From Chromera velia (taxonomy: Eukaryota; Sar; Chromeraceae), in assembly GCA_018398765.1 (NCBI GenBank), contig JAHBMJ010002850.1:1-10120 (forward strand): 10,120 bases of DNA. Direction: 5' to 3'. Under the pieces are notes generated by a model, which was not told where the DNA came from, made no database searches, and was given only the letters and a program-made list of their open reading frames with translations. Below, one piece after another: positions 5,697 to 10,120 of the stretch; position 1 is the first letter of the stretch, and every line of letters starts with the position of its first letter. Made by a program: the position numbers and the translations under genes.

Positions 5697-6230
5697 CTCC
5701 CTCGCGGTCGCGCGATCTCGAATACTTTGCGGAGCCGCGCGCGCTCATAATTAAGGTGTTGCAATGATGCATGCATGCGTTGCGATGAGGTATGATGAAA
5801 CATGCGTCGCGATGTTGCTCTGAGTGTTGCTCTGTGATGATGCGCTGCGATGCTCCGGCGGTGCGTGGATCGTTGATTGGATTAAATGTGCGGTTTCCCT
5901 CATGATTTAGCTCGATTAATCCGTTCGATGAGTCTGTGAAGTCTACGTGTCAGTGCGTGAATTATATATGGTGTGTGCATACGCATAACCAATGTACAAG
6001 AGTGTCTATGAGTACATTACGGTATTACTACATGCATACGGTGCTGAAAAAAAAAAAGAATCGTCATAAGAACACACAATCTGAAACAGCCCTTGAAGTA
6101 CAAAAAAAAGAAGAAAAAAAAAAGAGAAAAGAGAAAAAAAAAAACACAACCTTAAGAATCGGTGAAACATTAGAAATGTTAAAAAAATTTTTTTAACAAC
6201 CGTACTGAACTGTATATAGTATTAATTGCC
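5697..6230. other. Non-coding, TGCGATG-rich then A-rich stretch
   Basis: No gene is seen. At 5755-5870 the word (T)GCGATG and near-variants recur at least six times (GTTGCGATGAGG, GTCGCGATGTTG, CTGCGATGC) with two TGTTGCTCTG copies. From about 6047 to 6150 there are several A8-A11 runs separated by G/GAG. Short frames here are Lys-rich artefacts of the A tracts. Confidence 0.6.
6178..6197. repeat. Perfect 20-nt palindrome GTT-A7-T7-AAC
   Basis: GTTAAAAAAATTTTTTTAAC reads the same on both strands. It would form a 10-bp AT hairpin or a bent A-tract. It lies 34 bases left of the paired 23-nt repeats. Confidence 0.9.
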
Positions 6231-6314
6231 TAGAAAAGAGCGAATGCTATGCGATTACATCATGTATAAATCGAGCGTGGAATCTCGATCTTAGAAAGGG
6301 GCGAATGCTATGCG
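6231..6314 (+). repeat. Pair of 23-nt direct repeats (6231-6253, 6292-6314)
   Basis: Both read TAGAAA, then AGAG or GGGG, then CGAATGCTATGCG. They are identical at 21 of 23 positions, with start-to-start spacing of 61 nt. A related 13-mer, TAGAAAGGGGCGA, occurs at 3660-3672 and a looser copy (GAAAGGGTGCGAATAGTATG) at 3258-3277. They may be binding sites or relics of a dispersed short element. Confidence 0.8.
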
Positions 6315-6406
6315 CTATCAAAGCGTGATTAGAAAGAAAATGAGAATTAAATAAATTGACTTAATCGAAAATAGTGCTAAGCAAAAGAGAATGGTGTGTG
6401 TCACTT

Positions 6407-6484
6407 ACGTTCATGACTTAGTGGTTAACATACAACATTAACAAACAGAAGATCATAGGTTCAATCCTCGCTACCTGCCTTTTT
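6407..6484 (+). ncRNA. tRNA-like relic / possible tRNA-derived SINE head
   Basis: TGACTTAGTGG (6414-6424) resembles a Pol III A box and GGTTCAATCC (6458-6467) is a good B box, 33 nt apart as in tRNA genes. TTTTT at 6480-6484 follows as a Pol III terminator-like run. The D, anticodon, T and acceptor stems do not pair well, for example ACGTTCA against TACCTGC at the ends. It is therefore not a working tRNA. A degenerate tRNA copy or a SINE promoter fits better. Confidence 0.4.
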
Positions 6485-6507
6485 AAGGATTAACAAGAAA
6501 AGAGATG

Positions 6508-6533
6508 GGACGTTAACGTCCTGTACTATACAG
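6508..6533. repeat. Two abutting hairpins
   Basis: GGACGTTAACGTCC (6508-6521) is a perfect 14-nt palindrome. It overlaps by one base CTGTA-CTA-TACAG (6521-6533), a 5-bp stem with a 3-nt loop. Confidence 0.8.
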
Positions 6534-7152
6534 ATTTTGCCCTGTCGCATTTCGATCGAAATCACATGAAAGACTTCCGAAAGACTTTCTGGAAGACTGC
6601 TATGAAATCAGATCGATCGCTGAATCACAAGAAAGCTCCATGCTCCTGACATCGATCGAGTCTGTCACTAGGGATCGACCTGAATCGCTCCAGCGACATC
6701 AAGCCCTGAAGACCCTTGAACCTCTGCAAGCACTTACTAGCGCCAACCCCTCTAAGTAGGACTTAACACCATCGAGCCCTGCCGCTTTCTTTCTATCCAT
6801 TCCTTTCAGACGATCAGTCACCTGCTTATACGAGAAAATGAATTGCTTCGGGGGCTCCGGCTCCCGGGCTCCGGATCAGGCTCTGACAATTCTTCGCCCT
6901 CCCCAAAAACCCGTGCCCAATGACGCCGAAACCTATAGCATTCCTACATATGACGCCGAAAACCTAGTTCAATTGAAAATCTTATGCATTTAATTAACTT
7001 AATTTCCTGCATATACATAAATTGTAACGTAATCTGAGATTCCAAAATATAATTTTACCTAGAATTTTACATTTAAAGTTATTATCCCATATCCACTAAA
7101 CCAACCCACTGGCAGGAGTCGACTAGCCAATCGCTGCTCATTCCAGCTAGCG
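6534..7152. other. Non-coding; short repeats then AT-rich stretch
   Basis: No gene is seen. ATCGATCGA/GATCGA words recur at 6551-6690. GGCTCCGG occurs twice in 6844-6877. ATGACGCCGAAA(A)CCTA occurs at 6920 and 6950, exactly 30 nt apart. From about 6960 to 7090 the DNA is strongly AT-rich (TTAATTAACTTAATTT and similar), as in intergenic or 3'-flanking DNA. This would lie downstream of the minus-strand coiled-coil gene. Confidence 0.55.
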
Positions 7153-7241
7153 CTACGACCTACTCATCTTTGATTGTGAGTGAGTCCACTTGTAACGATC
7201 TAGGCAAGGATCAGCGTGCGCAATCTTTCTCCTCAGGCTTT
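7153..7241 (-). CDS. Alternative terminal exon of the coiled-coil gene (doubtful)
   Basis: If the GTGTGG at 7304-7299 is used as donor in phase 1, the acceptor GCGCCACAG before 7241 gives a frame open for about 28 codons to TAG at 7155-7153. The intron would be only 63 nt and the acceptor has a weak pyrimidine tract. The encoded tail is basic and not coiled-coil-like. Confidence 0.25.
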
Positions 7242-7272
7242 CTGTGGCGCGTCTGTTGCTAGGTGTGTTGAT

Positions 7273-7372
7273 CTATCTGCTGCGCCCCGGCGAGACCACC
7301 ACACCTTTTCCAAGTTGCTCCCGCTCCCTCTCAGCCTCCAGCTTGTGAACAACCGAAACGGCCTGCTGATAC
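7273..7372 (-). CDS. Coiled-coil gene, probable last exon
   Basis: Acceptor TCTATTGCATGCAG. The first base G completes the split codon, and the frame then reads YQQAVSVVHKLEAEREREQL, GKGVVVSPGRSR and TAG (7275-7273). This continues the coiled-coil composition, which supports the 8224 donor and this acceptor together. Alternatively, AAAAG followed by GTGTGG at 7304 could be a donor to a final exon at 7241-7153, whose frame reads ESLRRKIAHADPCLDRYKWT and ends at TAG 7155-7153. Both ends are open possibilities, and the simpler one is read-through to 7273. Confidence 0.6.
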
Positions 7373-7843
7373 CTGCATGCAATAGAATGTCACGTACCGA
7401 AACGCATGCACACGAAGAATACCAGAAGCATTGACAGCTAGACGACAGGAAGTGGACTCAACCAAGAGTGAAAATGAGAGTGTAGAAAACCGCACCCAAA
7501 AGTCTATCGATACTGTTCCCCCCTTCTCCCTCAGTCATCTACCGCAAGAGAGTGCACTGAGCGGACACAACTTTTTACCTGAACGGAAAACCAAAGCAAG
7601 CAAACGCTCAAGCGTGCAATGAAAGTTCACTACTCGACTGCCTGACTGACTGACAGACCTGAGTCCCAACTCATGAAAAGCCGTCGACATGAGTCTCTCT
7701 TCCAGCGCCAGACCCTTCTCACGTTCGGATCTGCACGCGAAACGAAAGAAGAGAACAATTGGACAGTACACTGGATTAGGAAAGCACCAATTGACATGAT
7801 GGAGGAGTGGACAGTCAACGGCGCGCTCGGGTACATGTGCACA

Positions 7844-7877
<34 letters not shown>

Positions 7878-7922
7878 AACACACACACAAATACACATAC
7901 ACACACGCACACGCACACAAAT

Positions 7923-7983
<61 letters not shown>

Positions 7984-9958
7984 TCAGGGAGGAACCTCAT
8001 GGTTCTTGCGCCCAATCCCTCTTTACGTAAATCCCTTCAGGCGAGAGAATGTGACCAGGCCTACTTACTGGGACAGTCACGTTCGCAGGGCGACGAATGG
8101 TTCAACCAAACAGACAGACGTAGAAGTGAAGGGGGGGGGAAGAATGCCCACAAGACTGCTGAAAAGGGAAGTAATTAAAATGGCGAAGAGAAGGGAAGGG
8201 AAGGGACCGACTGACTGACTGACTGCTGATGCTTCAGCCGTGTGATTTCTGCCTCTCTCAGCTGCAGTTGCTGTTTCAAAGTTCGCGTCTGCTGCTGATT
8301 CTGCGCCTCTGCCTTAGAGCTTGCACTGCTAGCTGCCTCTGCCGCTCGTCTCTTCTCCTCCTCCACTTGGGAGGCCTTCAACTGCAGTGAGTGAGGAAGT
8401 GACAGACAGACATGCATACACATATGTGTACACATATACATATACATACATTACAGAGAGAGAAGGGAGGCCTTCGACTGCAAGTAGAGAGAAAAGGGGA
8501 GATGCATGAGAATAAAACCACCATCCAGCAACCTTGGTGCACACTTCTCCCTCCGTCCATCCCACGCAAAGCACACGGAGGCGCCCCCTCGGAGGCCAGG
8601 CTCTGTTTGTTTGTTTGTCCGGCAGTGGACCTCAAAAGTCGGAATTGCAAGGGAGGGGGCAGAGCTAGAGGGAGGCACGTTGGATTGCTGACCAACCAGC
8701 CAGCCTTGCAAGAGAGAGTTGAGTGCACCCCTTCCTCCCTCTCCCATCTGTCTGTCTTTCTAGGTTTCGACATACACACCAACAGACAGACAGAGTATAC
8801 CGTCTTTTCTTTTCCCTTTTCTCTATCTTCAGACAGACGGAAAGACAGACCTGCAGTTGCTGCTCCAAATTTGAAATGCGGGACTTCAAGAGAACCTCTT
8901 GCTTCTCGCACTGGGCCTGCGGGAGGGAGAGCACAAAAGGAGACGGAAAGACAAATGGTGACGGGCAAGGAAAAGGGCTGAAAAGGAGGTGCAGGCTCCA
9001 TTTGTTTTTTCGATGCAGATCGAGAGCCTGCATGTTTTCGCCTCCGACAGCACTCACTGAGCTTCCTTGCGGTATCTCTATCCGTCTGTCTCTTTCTCCT
9101 TTGTCTTTCTAGTCTTGAAGCTGGGAATTCCTGTCCCTTGCTTGGTGGCTGTCTAAGTAAAACACAGCAACGACATGGCCAAACAATGCATTCAGTGAAC
9201 ACAGCCGGCCGCACTCAACTCAGCCATTCAAAAGAGTCAGCTTTCTCTCTGTTTCCCCCCCTTCTCTCTCTCCCTCCCTTTTTGTGTGTTTCGAAATCGT
9301 CTCTCTCACTTCTCTCGTCTCCCAAACTGTCCGGCAACGAGAATGTTCTCAATCAATCAAGTCACTCACCTGCACCAACTTGAGGCTCTCGCTCTGACCC
9401 GCGCCAGAGGCCTTTACAAGCGACGCTTTCTCTTGCTGCAAGGGAAACACAGCAGGAAGGCAAAGGGAAACAGACACACAAAGAGACCTAGCTGAGATGA
9501 AAAGGCAGAAAGAAAGAAAGATTCATTCATTACTCTGTCTGGACTCCCTCCAAGGACTCCCTTGAGGAGTCACGAAATCCTCTTTTTTTTTTTTCCTCCT
9601 TTCTGGTCTTTTCTCTTTTTTTTTTCTCTCTCTCTCATTCTGTCTGCATGTCCATCCATCTCCCCCCCAAGATCCTTTTTTCACCTCTCCATCGCTTGCT
9701 CTGGTTTACCTGTCCTCATAGTGTATTCTTTTCCTCCTTCCTTTCCTCCCTCACAACGCTTTCTGCCTGCCTACCCATTCCCTCGCTCCCTTGGCCTCCC
9801 GACAAACAAACAAACAAGCAAACAAACAGACAGACCTGCAATCGCTCCAGCTCACTCTCTCGTGCCCTCAGCTGCGTCTCCAGCTTCGCGTTCGTTGTGC
9901 GGAAGTTCAACGAGGTCTCCTTCTCCTCCAACAGCCGTTTGTTCAACTCGTCCTTACT
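7273..9958 (-). CDS. Coiled-coil protein gene, 3' half, at least five exons (5' end beyond the window)
   Basis: Read on the minus strand, joined exons 9958-9836, 9435-9370, 8916-8851, 8381-8224 and 7372-7273 stay in one frame through canonical GT-AG introns. The joined product, roughly 190 residues, is almost wholly Glu/Lys/Arg/Gln/Leu-rich with no helix-breaking stretch except a short SGAGQS segment. This is the signature of a long coiled coil (cytoskeletal, centrosomal, golgin or tether type). No domain allows naming. Three exon junctions are phase 0 and one is phase 2. All introns are rich in simple repeats. Additional small exons in the 400-850-nt introns cannot be excluded. Confidence 0.7.
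7373..8223 (-). other. Long repeat-filled intron of the coiled-coil gene
   Basis: An 851-nt intron on the minus strand, from GTCAGTCAGTCAGTC at its donor to TGCATGCAG at its acceptor. It contains the compound (CA)n/(GA)n microsatellite at 7840-7983, a G9 run near 8131-8140 and GACT repeats at both ends (7641-7655, 8208-8224). No further exon is convincing inside it. Confidence 0.6.
7840..7983. repeat. Compound (CA)n-(GA)n microsatellite
   Basis: About 118 bases of CA repeat with ATA/ACG interruptions (7840-7957), followed directly by about 27 bases of GA repeat. Long frames across it (THTHTH or VCVCVC) are repeat artefacts. Confidence 0.97.
8224..8381 (-). CDS. Coiled-coil gene exon (52 codons plus 2 bases)
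   Basis: Acceptor TTCCTCACTCACTGCAG; donor CATCAGCA followed by GTCAGTCAGTC. The 158 bases enter in phase 0 and leave in phase 2. The reading begins LKASQVEEEKRRAAEAASSA, passes through an Ala/Ser/Gln-rich section, and ends REAEITRLKHQ. With the next exon's first G the split codon becomes CAG (Gln). Without splicing, the frame would run on to a stop near 8175. Confidence 0.75.
8382..8850 (-). other. Intron of the coiled-coil gene with a decoy acceptor
   Basis: A 469-nt intron beginning GTCTGTCTTTCCGTCTGTCTG on the minus strand. It holds an ATACAT/CATATG-rich patch (8412-8456), GTTT tetramers (8605-8619) and a near-copy of the downstream splice acceptor at 8465-8484. No exon is supported. Confidence 0.6.
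8465..8484 (-). repeat. Near-copy of the 8381 splice acceptor and exon start
   Basis: On the + strand GGGAGGCCTTCGACTGCAAG (8465-8484) nearly repeats GGGAGGCCTTCAACTGCAG (8369-8387), 96 nt away. On the minus strand it looks like a second acceptor (TCTCTACTTGCAG) plus exon start (TCGAAGGCCTCCC). The frame from it meets TAA after eight codons, so its use would truncate the protein. Confidence 0.7.
8851..8916 (-). CDS. Coiled-coil gene exon (22 codons)
   Basis: Acceptor CTCCCTCCCGCAG, donor CTGCAG followed by GTCTGTCT. The 66 bases are phase 0 at both ends and read AQCEKQEVLLKSRISNLEQ, then QLQ. The Leu/Ile/Val spacing is classic coiled coil. Confidence 0.78.
8917..9369 (-). other. Intron of the coiled-coil gene
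   Basis: A 453-nt intron from GTGAGTGACTTGATTGATTGA to CCCTCCCGCAG on the minus strand. Pyrimidine-rich runs occur on both strands. A weak extra exon (about 9053-9103, KDKGERDRRIEIPQGSS, donor GTGAGT) is possible and phase-compatible, but its acceptor is poor. Confidence 0.5.
9370..9435 (-). CDS. Coiled-coil gene exon (22 codons)
   Basis: Acceptor TTTCCCTTGCAG with a good pyrimidine tract; donor CAG followed by GTGAGT, a strong consensus. The 66 bases are phase 0 at both ends and read QEKASLVKASGAGQSESL, then KLVQ. The Gly/Ser segment could be a hinge in the coiled coil. Confidence 0.7.
9436..9835 (-). other. Intron of the coiled-coil gene
   Basis: A 400-nt intron from GTCTGTCTGTTTGTTTGC to TTTCCCTTGCAG on the minus strand. 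It contains T12 and T10 runs on the + strand (9584-9627), (CT)n at 9627-9640, and GAAA/ATTC tetramers around 9507-9530. No exon is seen. Confidence 0.6.
9836..9958 (-). CDS. Coiled-coil gene exon (41 codons)
   Basis: On the minus strand the acceptor is GGATGGATGCAG before AGTAAGG, and the donor is TTGCAG followed by GTCTGT. The 123 bases are in phase 0 at both ends and read SKDELNKRLLEEKETSLNF, continuing to an end at ESELERLQ. Leu and charged residues fall at heptad-like intervals. The acceptor lacks a polypyrimidine tract and sits in a (GGAT)n repeat, so the 5' end is less certain than the 3' end. Confidence 0.75.
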
Positions 9959-10120
9959 CTGCATCCATCCATCCATCCGTAAATGCATACATGTATCCAT
10001 GCACGCATGTGCATGCGAGTGCGGTTGTGTGTGTGGAGGGGGAGCAAGTCCGGGATCGAGGCACTTTTCAACAAGAGCAGATCGAGAGAGATCGAGGGAG
10101 AAAGAGAGAGAGGGCGGGGG
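9959..10120 (-). other. Intron (3' part) at the right edge
   Basis: Upstream of the 9958 exon on the minus strand. It contains (GGAT)n next to the acceptor, CATGTATGCAT-type palindromic words (9983-10017), GTGTGTGTG and a GAGA-rich end. No exon is visible in these 162 bases. Confidence 0.5.

Noticed and set aside
6231-6314. CRISPR-like repeat pair
   Set aside because: Only two copies, eukaryotic context, no further units or cas genes.
6407-6478. Functional tRNA gene
   Set aside because: Acceptor, D and T stems do not pair and no anticodon arm can be drawn; only the promoter boxes remain.
7535-8218. Several Cys-Val or Thr-His repeat ORFs on both strands
   Set aside because: They are translations of the (CA)n/(GA)n microsatellite inside an intron.
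8750-9112. Plus-strand splice acceptors (GTCTTTCTAG at two places)
   Set aside because: Good pyrimidine tracts but no plus-strand exon with coding character follows; the coding signal is on the minus strand.
8378-9214. 278-codon minus-strand ORF and overlapping 189-codon plus-strand ORF
   Set aside because: The long minus frame runs through introns and differs from the frame of the coiled-coil exons there; the plus frame is its shadow.

Overview
The window looks like nuclear DNA of a eukaryote with intron-bearing genes, many microsatellites and a decayed Ty3/gypsy-type retroelement. No bacterial gene organisation is visible. The mix of canonical GT-AG introns studded with tetranucleotide repeats, long (CA)n and (CCAT)n tracts and retroelement remnants would fit a protist or alga, for example a chromerid or other alveolate. 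That assignment is a low-confidence guess, because no lineage-diagnostic gene is present.

Left part (1-2144, + strand): the 3' end of a chromovirus-like Ty3/gypsy pol gene. It holds the RNase H-integrase linker, an HHCC zinc-binding domain, a complete D-D-E catalytic core with D-x59-D-x35-E spacing, a GPY/F module, an unusually long charged insert of about 210 residues, and a C-terminal chromodomain. The copy is probably dead: it has a one-base-type frameshift near 160-170 and a single in-frame TGA at 933-935.

Middle part (2145-5700): purine-rich, low-complexity sequence that may be the rest of this element or nested remnants of others. It contains a 32-nt tandem duplication, a long (CCAT)n block, a GC-rich hairpin cluster, (CA)n, a 44-nt x3 tandem array, a 27-nt x5 array, short broken frames, a polypurine/G10 tract, a palindrome-rich patch, and one clean unrecognised 181-codon ORF (5139-5684) with two adjacent SUMO-type motifs.

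Right-middle part (5700-7150): the base composition changes and no convincing protein gene is seen. It holds a pair of near-identical 23-nt repeats, a tRNA-like relic with A box, B box and T5 (possible SINE), several perfect palindromes and an AT-rich stretch.

Right part (7153-10120, - strand): the 3' half of a multi-exon gene for a long coiled-coil protein, read right to left. Five exons can be joined in one frame by canonical GT-AG introns (9958-9836, 9435-9370, 8916-8851, 8381-8224, 7372-7273 or an alternative end). The gene continues beyond the right edge. At least four introns begin inside or beside a tetranucleotide tandem repeat, which is the most distinctive pattern in this part.

The retroelement and the coiled-coil gene look functionally unrelated. 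The window reads as a repeat-rich flank downstream of a host gene.
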